64,000 nucleotides of DNA. Origin: Evernia prunastri (taxonomy: Eukaryota > Ascomycota > Lecanoromycetes > Lecanorales > Parmeliaceae). Every line of letters begins with the position of its first letter. The stretch's first letter is position 1. The stretch covers positions 115,041-179,040 of the forward strand of contig NKYR01000085.1 in the NCBI GenBank assembly GCA_003184365.1. Direction: 5' to 3'. The notes beneath the pieces are model-generated. The model did not search any database, was not told the origin of the DNA, and was given only the letters and a program-made list of their open reading frames with translations. Positions 1 to 10,935 of the stretch are shown here, piece by piece. A program made the translations under genes and the position numbers.

Positions 1-1180
1 CTTTAAATTAGCGGCGAATGTTAGGAGGTTAGTAAGGTAGCTTTCAGATGTACGGAGTACATGCTGCATTGCTCAGTGGACAGTGGCGTTGGAATGAATA
101 GCATGTGGACATCTGGCAACCAAACACTACTCGAAGAGGCGCCGTGGCGCCTCACAAAGCCCGGAGCCCCCACGCCACAAGGCTAGAGTACGGTTCCCCC
201 GGGTTTCAACCGAAGCCAAACCTTAAGATAGGTCCGCTTTTCACTCAATCTTCACAGTAGCCATCGAGTATGCCAATTATGGCCAGCCAGATGGTTCAGA
301 TCTTGGAATGGGGGAGGTTCCATCCCAACAATCAATTAAATCTACCTGCTGTCGATCCAGGCGAATGGGCGTACGCAGCAGCTACTCTGACTGATTGGAT
401 CTTGGGATACCTCCCGTCGCTTCTCCGCTATCCGATGGCCATGTCAGCCCAAGCCAAGCCAAAGAAGCTGGAGCTGCAGTTTCCCGGGTTCAATGCAGCA
501 GATATCGAAGTGCACATGGAATGAAGGATTCACCATCCAGACCGCCGCACTCATATCAATGCAGCCAACGGCATCCATCTCTTTTCCTATCACTTTTCGT
601 TATGCTTTTCAACTGAAAGAATGCGTTCGAACCGCAGATTTCGAGTCGATCACAAACCCATTCAGTGATCAGCCAACAGCGCGCAACTTTAATCCGTTGC
701 TGGGAAAGCCATGGCTTGTTCATATACCCTTTCTTTCACTGCGAAGCTACGGGTCTTGGCTTGTCCGGCCCACTGAAGAGGAATTTGGAGGAAAGCATGC
801 AATGTACTGCTCTCAAGTAGCCTTGACTGAGTCCTTTGCTGCCCACGTTGAGAGACTAATGAGGAATGCACTCAACTTTGTGGAGGTGTCCACGGGCCCG
901 AAACAAGGAAAAGGCGCGGTGGAGTCTTTGCTGGCGCAATCTAAGTAATGGTGAATCGTTCGAAAGGCATTGCCCTCCCGAACACTGATAGACCTCTCCT
1001 TCCCTCCTCTCCTTTCTATTCTCACCTGATCCTACATCGTTCTATCTGTCACCATATTTGTATCCTCCTCTGCTGCTGCTTCCCGTCGTATCTCCACTGT
1101 CTCGTTGCTGCTTTTTGCATCCTTGCTTCTGTCTTCAGTCATAACGGACCAGGCTTCTGTATCGAGTACTTCAAGCTGAC
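1..1180. other. No recognisable gene at left edge
   Basis: I see no supported gene here. A 151-codon open frame (493-948, +) shows no recognisable motif, and overlapping frames on both strands are equally open, which suggests chance. A pyrimidine-rich stretch at about 1000-1100 precedes the decayed membrane-protein sequence that follows and could be the old promoter of that gene. Confidence 0.4.
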
Positions 1181-1188
1181 CGAACGCA

Positions 1189-2210
1189 ATGCTGAGGACA
1201 CGAGGAGCCGAGACGGTCAATGGCCAAGCGGCAGGACGAAGTCGCCGAGCTGGTCAGGAGAAATTGCGGAAGAAGAAGCCCAGGCCTCGCACAGAACTCT
1301 GGAAATTCGATTTGTCCCACACATGGGCGGGTCTCCAAATCTTAGCATCGACCATCTCCTTTGGTGCATTTGCGGGCCTAGTCGCATGTTGATTAGGTTG
1401 GACGGCCATTGCCCACATGTATTCACACATCCCTTTGACGATCCTGATACGTCTTGGTTAGCTCTTCAACAAGGTTTCAGTAGGCTGGTTGTCATCTTAA
1501 CCACAGTTATCGGAGGAGTGGCCCTGATGGCAACCTTGACTGCTGCTTGGAGCCAAAGCAGATGGGTATGGTTCGGCAAGGCTTCGATAACACCTGTTCA
1601 CACCCCAAAGCTTGAAGGACTTGACAAGTTCGACCAAGCTTGCAAAAACTAATGGGGTGGCTCGACATCTTGATGGAACATGGAATGCAAGGATCTTGTC
1701 TATATCGGCGCCTGTTTGATAATGATGACCTTGTTGTTTGCCGTATTTGCGCAACAGATACTTGGCCTCGGAGATCGTCTCGAGCCGACCATTCCCCGGG
1801 GCATGGTCCATATACCCAAAAAAGGGGTAAATACCGCTCTTCCTCAGCGTTGGGCTAACCTCCAACCCGCACAGTCGCCTTCGACGCCCTCGCGGCCTTT
1901 CTCGTCCTGACCTTCCTCACCCGGGGCGAGGGGTCTGCGTGGAATCTGGTTCCGCTAGCACGGACCTGCGTGGAGGACGAAGGAACCAAAGCTGCTTTCG
2001 GCCACCGGCGACAGGTTTGGGAAGGTGGTGGAGTTGCAATTTTTGACGTTCAGTCTTCTATCAAATTTCTACCAACCCTTGGCGCCTGCATTGGAGAATG
2101 AGAAGTCGTACGATAGCATCTGCCTTCCTAACGAAACTGCTGAGGGAGCTCCCCGATTTCTACTTTTTGGATCAAGGCGAGCGATCTATGCAACACCTGA
2201 GAGTCTGTAA
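1189..2210 (+). pseudogene. Decayed fungal membrane protein (DUF3176-like)
   Basis: Pieces of one membrane protein appear in order but in different frames. A basic N-terminal segment ends in WAGLQILAS (1189-1390). A transmembrane-like segment contains LTAAWSQSRWVWFGKA and then LEGLDKFDQA (1490-1650). A further hydrophobic piece, YIGACLIMMTLLFAVFAQ, lies at about 1690-1765. This order (hydrophobic helix, S-Q-x-K/R-W-x-W-F, 'F(D)xA', second helix) is how I remember the DUF3176 family of fungal multi-pass proteins. A stop follows the 'FDQACKN' piece directly and the next piece is out of frame, so the copy looks dead, although an unrecognised intron could explain one break. The family assignment rests on recall of the pattern only. 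Confidence 0.35.
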
Positions 2211-2392
2211 TTACGCGATTACTTTATTGTAGAAGTATATTTAGCGACCGATTGAGCCCACCTCCTTCTATCTATGCGTTGCCGAGAGCAGGTTTCCAGG
2301 AAACGCCGCCCGCTATGCACAACGAAGCACCGAGCAAGTAGAGAGGTATAAAGCACGTATATATACAGACAAAAATCAAAATAATGATATTC

Positions 2393-5300
2393 TCAAACAT
2401 CAACCAGCTTCTCCTTCCTGGCCGCCTTGTTGGCCCCTTCGGTCAAGGCCTCCAGATCACCGCTCATCTCGCACATGCCCCGGAAGATGCCCCCTTCCCT
2501 GGAGATCAGCTCCCAAGGGGCGTCGTACTCGATGACTTTCCCTTTGTCCAGGACGAGGACTTTGTCGTAATCGATGATGGTCTGCAGACGATGGGCGATG
2601 GTGAGGATCGTGCTTTCCTTGACGTCACGCAGAGTGTCTTGGATCTTGCCGTCGGTGGCGTAGTCGATCGATGCGGTCGCCTCGTCCATCAGGAGGACAC
2701 GTGGCGCTTTGAGGAGGGCACGTGCGAGACAGAGCAGTTGACGTTGACCTTGTGACAGGTTGGAACCGGACTCGGAGATGGGCGAGGACAGGTTGGTGAA
2801 GATGTTGGCGTTCTTCCGAGTATTTGTCACTTTCTTTGCGAGGCCATTGTCATGGTCAACAGCCGAGTCGTTCCCGGAAGACGGTCGAGAGTCCGCTGCA
2901 TCAGGCTGCTCAGGCGCAATAAGACTTGCCGAGGATGATCCAGCAGCCGGGGTCGCGTCCCCTATCAGCTGCACTCGGCGTAGAATAGCGAAGATTTCCT
3001 CATCGGTAAAGAGACTGAAAGGGTCGAGGTTGCTTCGGACTGTGCCGGTAAATAGTGTTGGGTCTTGCGGTACGATGGTTATTGCTTCTCGTAAGTCCTG
3101 AAGGCCGATCAGACCAATATCCACGTCGTCGATGACGATCTTCCCCTCTACTGCCTCCAAGCCTCGAAACAGTGCTAGAGCAAGAGAGCTCTTTCCAGCC
3201 CCAGTTCTCCCAACGATACCTACCCTTTCCCCGGGTTGAACGCTGAAAGTGAGGTCCTTGAGTACGGGCTCCAGATCAGGGCGGTATCTCGTCGTGTAGT
3301 TCATGAATTGAATAGCCCCTTGGCTAGGCCAATTTCCTGCCGGGCGAGCTTCATCAATTATTGCCCTGGCTTCCTGTTCGACTTCGATGTACTCCTTCAC
3401 ACGTTCCACGGAATTCATGTTTTGTTCATTCATTGAGTACAGCCGGACTAGCCAGAGGACATTCTCAGTAAACATGACAGCATAAGTCAAAGATAGACCT
3501 GCGGAGCCAGGATCGATAGTTCCTATTCTCAGTATAACGAAGACGCCGGCGAAGAATGCTACCAGGGCACCAGTAAAGTCCACGCGTAATGCGAGCCAGC
3601 GGTTAGCAGCCCAAAGGTAGATGAATGGTCTATTGTGGGTGTCGACACGAGTTTGGTTATCTCGGATGAAGCGCCTCTCATCTCCATACGCTCGAATCGT
3701 GACAATGCCGCTCAGTGTCTCCCCAAACTGCTGGTAGAGAGGACTTCGCTGGACTGACTCCAGCCGTTTCAGGTCTCGAGAAGATCTCAAGTAGAACTGG
3801 CCGATGGCGAAATAAATAATGGTGATGAAAAAGCCAGCGATGAGGAAGCCAGGGGTAATAACGGAAATAAGAACAACGATGCTGATCATTGAGAACAGGC
3901 AGCCAAGCACACCAACGGCAACGGGGGCGACGTCCTGATCTATGGCCTCTATGTCTTTCGAGAACCTGTTCATGAGCTGACCTAGAGGTGTAGTGTCAAA
4001 GAATTGCAATTTTGCTCTTGACACTGACTCAGGTAGGCGGGTATGGAGTTTCCTTGATGCTCTCAAAGAACCCCAGAAGATGTAGCCTTCTCGTACCAGA
4101 GATATAAAGATGTAGAAGGCTGAGAACAATGCGTATATAATCAAATAATGCCATGCATCGATCTCGTCATCCGAAGAAGCCATGATTCCCATGAACGAGG
4201 GAAGACGGCTGGTGATAATAAGGTCCACTTGAGTCGCTCTCAAGCCCACATTTTGACTACTCTCGGTGTACCGATTGGCCCATGTTCGAATCCATACGTT
4301 GCACGCCACTGAAGCTAATTGCTGCAATCCGAAAGCGACAAAAGCTAGCAACCAGTAATGCCATGGACCCATAGCCGTAAAGTACATTTTGATGACCTTG
4401 ACGTTGACACTGCCTGTGGCTTTAGCTTCGGTCCTGGTGTTGGCGTTTCCGTCCTTGCTCTTCGATTTAGACTCCGGTTCCTTTGCTGCTCCATTCACGT
4501 GACCATTCGCTCCCCGCATGTGATCATCGGCATCTTTCCTCGCCTTTGCGTCAAGATCAAGCGCTGATAAATCTCTAGATTGTATCTGCGAGCCGCCTTT
4601 CGAGCCCGGTCTGGATTTGGAAAATTCGTCTCCAAAAGCTCCCGAAGCTAGTACCTCATCAGGCGATCCTTGCGCAGATACTTTCCCATTCAGCAAGGCC
4701 ACAATATATTGGGATCGTGGCACGCAAAGCGTGATATTATGAGTAACGAGTATACAAGTCCGCCCGAGCATCAGCGGACCCATGATGCAGTGCTCAAATA
4801 TATGCTTAGCAGTGTGAGAGTCAACAGCACTCAGGCAGTCATCCAAAAGCACATGCCTTGAGTTGCAATAAAGTGCCCTTGCTAAGGAGATTCGTTGTTT
4901 CTGCCCTCCGGACAGAGTTATGCCTTTCTCTCCGACCAGGGTGGAGTCGCCATTGTCAAGGATCTCAAGGTCTCTCTCTAACGCACATGCTGCGATGACG
5001 GACTTATAACGCGATTCATCAAGCGGTGCAGCGAATATGATATTCTGCTTGATGGTGTCGTTAGCAAGCCATGCCTGCTGAGCACAGTATGCGATGCTCT
5101 CGGTAAGGTGGGTTTCTGGATCCTCTCTGAGCGTCTCCCGGCTCTGCCCGCCTGGAAGGAACACGGAACCTTCGATGAGCGTCATCTCCCCGAGCAAAGC
5201 CATCAAGAGAGATGTCTTGCCTGATCCAGTAGGTCCAATGATGATATTGAGGCGTCCTATCAAAAAGCGAATATCCATATCAATCATACGGAAAGCGGTT

Positions 5301-7381
5301 TGCCCATCTGCTTTCTGAGCGTCTTTTCCTCCCCAGGTCAGTGTTGCGTTGTCAAAGCCGATAATTGGATCTCCATTTTCATCTTTGCGTCCTTGAAGAA
5401 GCTGCTCGTATTTCTCTGTTTCATCCTCGTTCAAGAATTCCTCTACCCGATCAACGGATACTTTGGACTCCTGCACATGAGCTATCATGTCTGCTAATTG
5501 ATCAAGTGGGTAGCGGAGGATACCGAAAAGCGAAAGCGCAGTGAAAGCCACGGACGGTATCAGAGGTCTTTTTTCAACCACTGTATATAGCAAGAAGGAG
5601 AAGAACGTAATTAGTAATGGCACCCCAAACCACACAGTGGCAGCAAAAGTCCAAAGAAAGTACTTATTCCGAAGAGCCCGCAACTCTACCGCCCGCTTTT
5701 CACCCACAATCTGACTGAAGCGTTGTTCCCAGGCGAAGTACTTGATGATTCGGATATTCTGAAGGATCTCGTTTGTCGTGTGTATGCGCACATCGGTTGC
5801 AGCCATGACCTTCTTTTGTACTTTGGTGAACTGCTTGGCGATGAAGAGATTAAGCGGCATGGCCAGAAACATCATGATAACACTAGCCAGAGCACTCCAT
5901 CCCAAGATGCGATAAAGAAGCACAATACATAGGATCAACTGCACAGGAGTGCTACCCCAGAGAAAGTGCAAATAAGCACTGATCTCGCTTACTTTGAAAG
6001 AGTCGACAGCCATGAGGTTTATAATTGTCCCAACATTGACTTGTGAATCGGTAGAGTCTGGTGCAGGCTTGGTGTCGGCTTGACTTTTCTTTTTCGAGCC
6101 TCCTTTTTTCTGACCACTCGCATGCGGGGATTGGGATGGGCTGCCTTTTGAGTTATGGCGGTTAAGATCTTCCACTTTTTCCGAACTTTTCCCTTCTCCC
6201 AAGACCGTGTCTGTTCCGGCAGCTGCCTTTCGTCTCAGTGCCTTGGCGTAAATTTCTCCGACTATCACAGCACGCAGCCGAATACAGATTCTCCTTCCCA
6301 GCCACAGTGCTTGACCGTCAGTGATAGCTTTTACGCATGACGACACTGCCAACAAGATCATGTAAAACCATGCAGCATTGACAGGTGTGCCTGCAGGGTC
6401 CTCGACATACTCCAGAAACGCCTTTAAGAGAAGGGTTGGAGCGAAGGTGAAAAGACCGGAGATCATTGCCCAGGCTGCCTGGAGTAGAAGATCACGCTTG
6501 AAGTATTTCAGCAAGTGCCATGCCAAATTTGAAGTCTTTTTGAACTGTCTAAAGTCTGCGATCACTGCAGCTGCTTTGTCTTTGGCGGCAAGATTCCATA
6601 CATCTGAAAGCTCAAAGGTCTTCCGGTATCCCTGCCAAACGATAGCATCTACCCAGCCAAAAGTAGCAATCGAGAGAAGGTTGGCTAGAGGCTCGCGAGA
6701 CGGTTCGAGGTCATCTTCATACTCTAGCGCCACCACCTTGTTCCCTTTCCGAGAGATTACAGCTATAATGGCAAGTAGAGTGGCCGTAACAAAGTCGGCA
6801 ATCATCAAGCCTTGGGCCTTGTGTGACCGAGGATGTATAATTTCGGAGCGAAATAGCAGGACAACTAGAATCCATTGTACGATATAAAGAAAAGCCGTGT
6901 GGTACCAAAGGTTGGGGATTCGAGACGGTGTCTTTGCTGTAGTCAGTAGCCTGATTGACACCAGGACAAAGATGTACGCCCATATGGTAACCCCCGCGAT
7001 GGTAGCAACCGTGGCTTTGTGGCCCCAGGCCTCTGTTACAAAGGCCGCCAGATTGATACCCAGCGCTGCTGCAACGGCCAATATCTCGATCACGACCACC
7101 CAGACCTGGCCACGAGGTTTGTTGACTTCGACCAGGGATTCCTTGGTCGGGACTTTCGTTAGGTGTAACGCCAACCTATCGCTATCATCGTCATCGTCGA
7201 GATGCAGATGCTGCACCTCTTCTGGACCCTCTGGTTCATCCCTGTAGCGACCATTGCCTTCGAAGGGGATGTACGACGGCTTCACCGGTGCGAAACCGTT
7301 TTTCTGTTTTAATTTTGCGGTCCTCTGTATAGATTGTATTAGGAGGTAGAGTAGAGATATGCCGGAGGCTAGGAGAGGCAA
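2393..7381 (-). CDS. Full-length ABCC (MRP/YBT1-VMR1-like) ABC transporter
   Basis: A single exon of 1662 codons encodes a complete ABCC exporter. These proteins pump glutathione conjugates, bile acids or other organic anions, in fungi usually across the vacuolar membrane. Hydrophobic TMD0-like segments fill about residues 1-200, followed by the first membrane domain. NBD1 has Walker A GPTGSGKTS (about 714), signature LSGGQKQ (about 820) and Walker B ending LLDDCLSAVD. NBD2 has Walker A GRTGAGKSS (about 1390), signature LSQGQRQ (about 1540), Walker B LLMDEATASID and switch region TIAHRLQ. NBD1 has Asp where NBD2 has the catalytic Glu, the usual ABCC asymmetry. Two low-complexity charged linkers are visible: a Lys/Ser/Gln-rich one within the first membrane domain (about 420-450) and a Ser/Asp-rich insertion of about 50 residues in NBD2 before the signature. 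Length and order match the family, and no lesion is seen. The substrate cannot be told from sequence. Confidence 0.95.
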   Translation of the reverse strand: MPLLASGISLLYLLIQSIQRTAKLKQKNGFAPVKPSYIPFEGNGRYRDEPEGPEEVQHLHLDDDDDSDRLALHLTKVPTKESLVEVNKPRGQVWVVVIEILAVAAALGINLAAFVTEAWGHKATVATIAGVTIWAYIFVLVSIRLLTTAKTPSRIPNLWYHTAFLYIVQWILVVLLFRSEIIHPRSHKAQGLMIADFVTATLLAIIAVISRKGNKVVALEYEDDLEPSREPLANLLSIATFGWVDAIVWQGYRKTFELSDVWNLAAKDKAAAVIADFRQFKKTSNLAWHLLKYFKRDLLLQAAWAMISGLFTFAPTLLLKAFLEYVEDPAGTPVNAAWFYMILLAVSSCVKAITDGQALWLGRRICIRLRAVIVGEIYAKALRRKAAAGTDTVLGEGKSSEKVEDLNRHNSKGSPSQSPHASGQKKGGSKKKSQADTKPAPDSTDSQVNVGTIINLMAVDSFKVSEISAYLHFLWGSTPVQLILCIVLLYRILGWSALASVIMMFLAMPLNLFIAKQFTKVQKKVMAATDVRIHTTNEILQNIRIIKYFAWEQRFSQIVGEKRAVELRALRNKYFLWTFAATVWFGVPLLITFFSFLLYTVVEKRPLIPSVAFTALSLFGILRYPLDQLADMIAHVQESKVSVDRVEEFLNEDETEKYEQLLQGRKDENGDPIIGFDNATLTWGGKDAQKADGQTAFRMIDMDIRFLIGRLNIIIGPTGSGKTSLLMALLGEMTLIEGSVFLPGGQSRETLREDPETHLTESIAYCAQQAWLANDTIKQNIIFAAPLDESRYKSVIAACALERDLEILDNGDSTLVGEKGITLSGGQKQRISLARALYCNSRHVLLDDCLSAVDSHTAKHIFEHCIMGPLMLGRTCILVTHNITLCVPRSQYIVALLNGKVSAQGSPDEVLASGAFGDEFSKSRPGSKGGSQIQSRDLSALDLDAKARKDADDHMRGANGHVNGAAKEPESKSKSKDGNANTRTEAKATGSVNVKVIKMYFTAMGPWHYWLLAFVAFGLQQLASVACNVWIRTWANRYTESSQNVGLRATQVDLIITSRLPSFMGIMASSDDEIDAWHYLIIYALFSAFYIFISLVREGYIFWGSLRASRKLHTRLPESVSRAKLQFFDTTPLGQLMNRFSKDIEAIDQDVAPVAVGVLGCLFSMISIVVLISVITPGFLIAGFFITIIYFAIGQFYLRSSRDLKRLESVQRSPLYQQFGETLSGIVTIRAYGDERRFIRDNQTRVDTHNRPFIYLWAANRWLALRVDFTGALVAFFAGVFVILRIGTIDPGSAGLSLTYAVMFTENVLWLVRLYSMNEQNMNSVERVKEYIEVEQEARAIIDEARPAGNWPSQGAIQFMNYTTRYRPDLEPVLKDLTFSVQPGERVGIVGRTGAGKSSLALALFRGLEAVEGKIVIDDVDIGLIGLQDLREAITIVPQDPTLFTGTVRSNLDPFSLFTDEEIFAILRRVQLIGDATPAAGSSSASLIAPEQPDAADSRPSSGNDSAVDHDNGLAKKVTNTRKNANIFTNLSSPISESGSNLSQGQRQLLCLARALLKAPRVLLMDEATASIDYATDGKIQDTLRDVKESTILTIAHRLQTIIDYDKVLVLDKGKVIEYDAPWELISREGGIFRGMCEMSGDLEALTEGANKAARKEKLVDV

Positions 7382-9085
7382 AAGGACTTGAAGGTAGCTA
7401 CTCGAAGTTAGCGATGCGACAGATGCATGCTATTCAAAGCATTGTGACACAAACTCTCTCTGGAAACAGACTGAGAAATCGTCCCCACTCCACACTGGCC
7501 CGCCACACTCCCCGAACATGGTGGATGGCATTCGAAGCTGACTGTCAGACGCCGAGTGGATATAGGTGATGCATTGTTATATAGGTCGCAGAGGAAGAGG
7601 GGGAAGTTTGGAGAAGTACCATTATTATTATTATTATAAAATATGCAATCGGCTCTAAAGTAATGTTCTCTTATCTGCTACGGTGTAACATTTTGAGGAC
7701 TCAAGGTACATTACCTACTTTAAAGGGCACGGCGTTAGTCACCGTTTTCTCCGTAATTAGCTCATCCAAGCTTTACCTTGATGAGATTAGTGCATCCTGC
7801 TAGCTCTCTGCCTTTTTACCTTCAATCGCCAAAATCTTCCGTGAATAACAGCCTTACGAGTTTTGCATATAAAATACTGTTCCAATGGCGAAAAACATCA
7901 TCAACGACCAATGAAACAAGAGCTTTATCGATTACTCATATCACTCCTTACAGTAATATCGGTCAATGATAGGACGGGACAAAACCCCACAAAGATAAAA
8001 CCCCACAAATAGGACAGAAAAAATTATGTGAAATTGAGAAGTGGGGTTACGTGATAAGGTAGGTAGGGTGAGGACACGGACACCAATATACTACCTTACC
8101 TCCTTACCCTGCGACATCTGATGTCCTCGCTCTGTTAAGTACTGTACTGTACTGTACCCTTATTTACGGGGTTCTTACCTATTAATCAAAGCTAGTAGAT
8201 TGAAAGATTACGAGTACGGCCTAGGCACGGGAATAAATGTCTTAGAGAGTGGACTGTCCGGATAAAGTAGTCAATTCCCTACATCAAAGAGCTTACGACG
8301 ATATAAAGGAGACTCCAGCGAATTGAACCTGGTCCACGCAGAACAATAATATCCGCCGACGATTCGAAAAGAACAAGGCTATTCCATAGCCACAGAAATG
8401 GCTCTGCACGTCGGGGCGCCACCAATGTTCTTTCTCTTAAGCGACCTTGCCCATCCCCGCCGCTGGTATTCTTCCAAAAACCCTCTTTTTTTGGTGCAAT
8501 GAGCAAGCTGCAAACCATCTCGTGTCTTATATCCCGTCAAAGTAACTCTGCAGTGACCTTTTCTCCATACAATTTCACGTCCATGAGTTAATAGGCAGCG
8601 TCGCTTTCGCTTTGCTGCCCTCCCTTCATCTGGTACGCAAGATTCCAACCGTGAGGGATTCCACAAGGCAGGAGACAGCGACAACGGCCGCAATAATGAT
8701 ACCTGCAATGGCACCGCAGGCCAGACTTGAGGATGATTATGAGAGCCTTTAGGGGTACTCGACACGGTGTTCATGGTCGTGGCATCGCACGTGATCTGCA
8801 GCCAAAGGGCGGTCTATGCGTGTGGACATTTTGGGGTAGATTTTTCAGAATGTAATCGGTAAGGCCGAGAGTATCCACGGTTGATCGGCTATGGGTATCA
8901 GCCAAACATGCATGCCAGGTTTATTGTCACAACGAGTCCATCCTATCATTTATTGTCGTTATACGTTTGCGGCTCGGTGACAATGTAACGATCAGATGCA
9001 GGTCGGGAAATGCGTAAAGGAAAAAACGCGGTCCTCTCTCATTATTCTCTTTTGTTCTTATTATTTTACTTAGGTAAGTATCATC
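7382..9085. other. Intergenic, promoter of the ABC transporter; microsatellites
   Basis: No gene is supported in this 1.7 kb. It holds the upstream region of the ABC transporter. There is an (ATT)n run at 7621-7636 and a (GTACT)n pentanucleotide run at 8139-8156. Short open frames on the minus strand near 8279-8774 overlap each other in different frames and show no recognisable motif. Confidence 0.5.
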
Positions 9086-10935
9086 ATGGAGGCGCTCTCA
9101 GTCCAACGATCCAGAGAGCACGAGAGAGTACAAGGAGAGAGCATTGTTGAGGATGACAAGTCCACTCAACGGGATCCAGATTCGTCCACCGCAAATCTTC
9201 TGGTGCCTTCACGACCTCAGTCTCAGCACTATTTTTCTCATGACAGCCAAGCTCAGGACTTGCAACAGACTCATGCGCCACTTCTATGGCGATTCTTCTG
9301 GTGGCTTCTCACGATAACCCTCTGCGCTTTGATTTTTGCAATGATCAAGATCTACACAAGCCTGCAAAATTTTACGTCGGTGCAAAAGCATACATTTAAT
9401 ACCATCACTACAGCCTTGCTCTTAGCTTTGGGTCTTAAATTTTTTGTAAATGATCACGCTTATGATAACGAAATGAGTGGAGGCTAATCGATCTATGGCT
9501 ACTCAGGAAGCACTCAAATCTCTAGCTAAAGGATCGCGATCGAGATGACTAAATCGAACATCGAGAACCTGACTGATGTGGTCATGCTTGGATGGGCATC
9601 TCTCATACAGCCTCGTACGAGACCTTGGACGACGCTAATGTGCACTGCATGGGTCAGGAATTCTTCCGTAAGTATTATCGGTACATTTCTCCACTGCTTT
9701 TTCTGGAGTCTTTGCTTGCGTAGTCGTCTGCTATATTTTCTTTGGGATAGCTTCTCACTCCATACTCGCTAATGAACGTCCTAGATTATCATCAACGTTG
9801 TGAGCATGTCCTTCCCTTTGGGTGCCGAGTTAGCTTAACGAGGTTCATTCACAAGCTTGCGCAAATCTCAGTCGCAATGATCAGCCTGACGTACACCGTC
9901 GTGGATGGCACGAGCTGGAACGATACGTACACGAGGCCCTGCGTCTCCAACGCAGCAAATCTGACATGCTACTCTTTCCTTCCTCATAGTGACTGTGCTG
10001 GAGATGTACCTAGCCAAGCTTGGGCCCATGCAAATGGAGACATAGCTTTGGCATTCCCTTCCGGCGCCTACAAGGATACCTCACAAATACTGAATTCCCA
10101 AATCAACAATCGCTACTATTGCCGACGGACCCGGTTACAACAGGAATTTGCATATCGCTTCAACGAGTACAATCATGACGATGAGCAGGGGTCCTATCCA
10201 CATTTCAGGAACCGGACCATCACAGCCTCCGCTGGCCACTGCTTCAAGTACACCATGGTCGGCGAGCCTCTTTTTATATCGGATGGGAACACGGACTACG
10301 AGTACACCAATGGTACTTATCATGGCAACATCACCGTTCCAGGTCAAACTCGTGCTTGGGATGGTACTACTTATATCTACCAGGGCAATGATACCCCACA
10401 GAAAACGGTTACATCTGCGTGCGGCCCTCGGTGTATATGGGTATGGGCCCACAGATCTCGCGGCCATGGCGAGCCATCTACCTTTTTCAAATATCCCATC
10501 ACAGTGAACCCTGTCAGCAACGCAACGAACGAGACGCAAAAGATTCCGGACGGCATGGCCAGTCTTGCTGCTGCGTCAATTGCCCTGCAAGATCGCCCCT
10601 CATACCAAAACAGTTGGAGTCAATACCAACTTTATCCATTTTGGTACTTGAGAGCCCCCATCAACATCCTAGGGGCGAGAACGAGACGCTGATTCTCCCT
10701 TCCAGGCTCCATTGGGAAACCCACTTTGAACAGCCCGACGAGATCGGCGCGGACATGGCCGAGTTCGCAATTGGATCCATCTCCACGATGGCAGAGAGGA
10801 ATCCTCAAATCCCAGTCAATGGTTCGGTACCTTACCTTGGTAGCCATCTCGATGCGGAGTGAAAATATCTTATACCATTACTCGCCGGCATTTGTGGCAC
10901 CCACCTGGCGCTCTTCTTGTTGAATATCTACGCCA
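9086..10935 (+). pseudogene. Dead multi-pass fungal membrane protein gene
   Basis: The first exon (9086 to about 9447) encodes a Ser/Gln-rich cytosolic N-terminus, a transmembrane helix (WWLLTITLCALIFAMIK) and the conserved-looking FNTITTALLLALGLKFF. A plausible intron follows (gt at about 9448 to cag at about 9508). The next piece (EALKSLAKG) drifts out of frame, and the continuation ENLTDVVMLGWASL is in a different frame. The extracellular domain resumes at about 9855 (LAQISVAMISLTY) and stays open to 10692, with many N-x-S/T sites and Cys residues. The C-terminal part (MAEFAIGSISTMAERNPQ, then PYLGSHLDAE) is again in another frame and ends at TGA (10859-10861). That TGA stands where the following in-frame KYLIPLLAGICGTHLALFLL helix shows translation should continue. 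A TGG-to-TGA change is the simplest explanation. Function of the family is unknown; membrane topology is inferred. Confidence 0.7.

Noticed and set aside
6378..6887. 169-codon plus-strand frame inside the ABC transporter gene
   Set aside because: Antisense shadow of a conserved membrane domain; composition is Arg/Ser-rich as expected from reading the complement.
8279..8330. Possible tRNA 3' half (GGTTCAATTC on the minus strand)
   Set aside because: The T-arm is one base too long and no matching 5' acceptor sequence exists 70-90 bp away.
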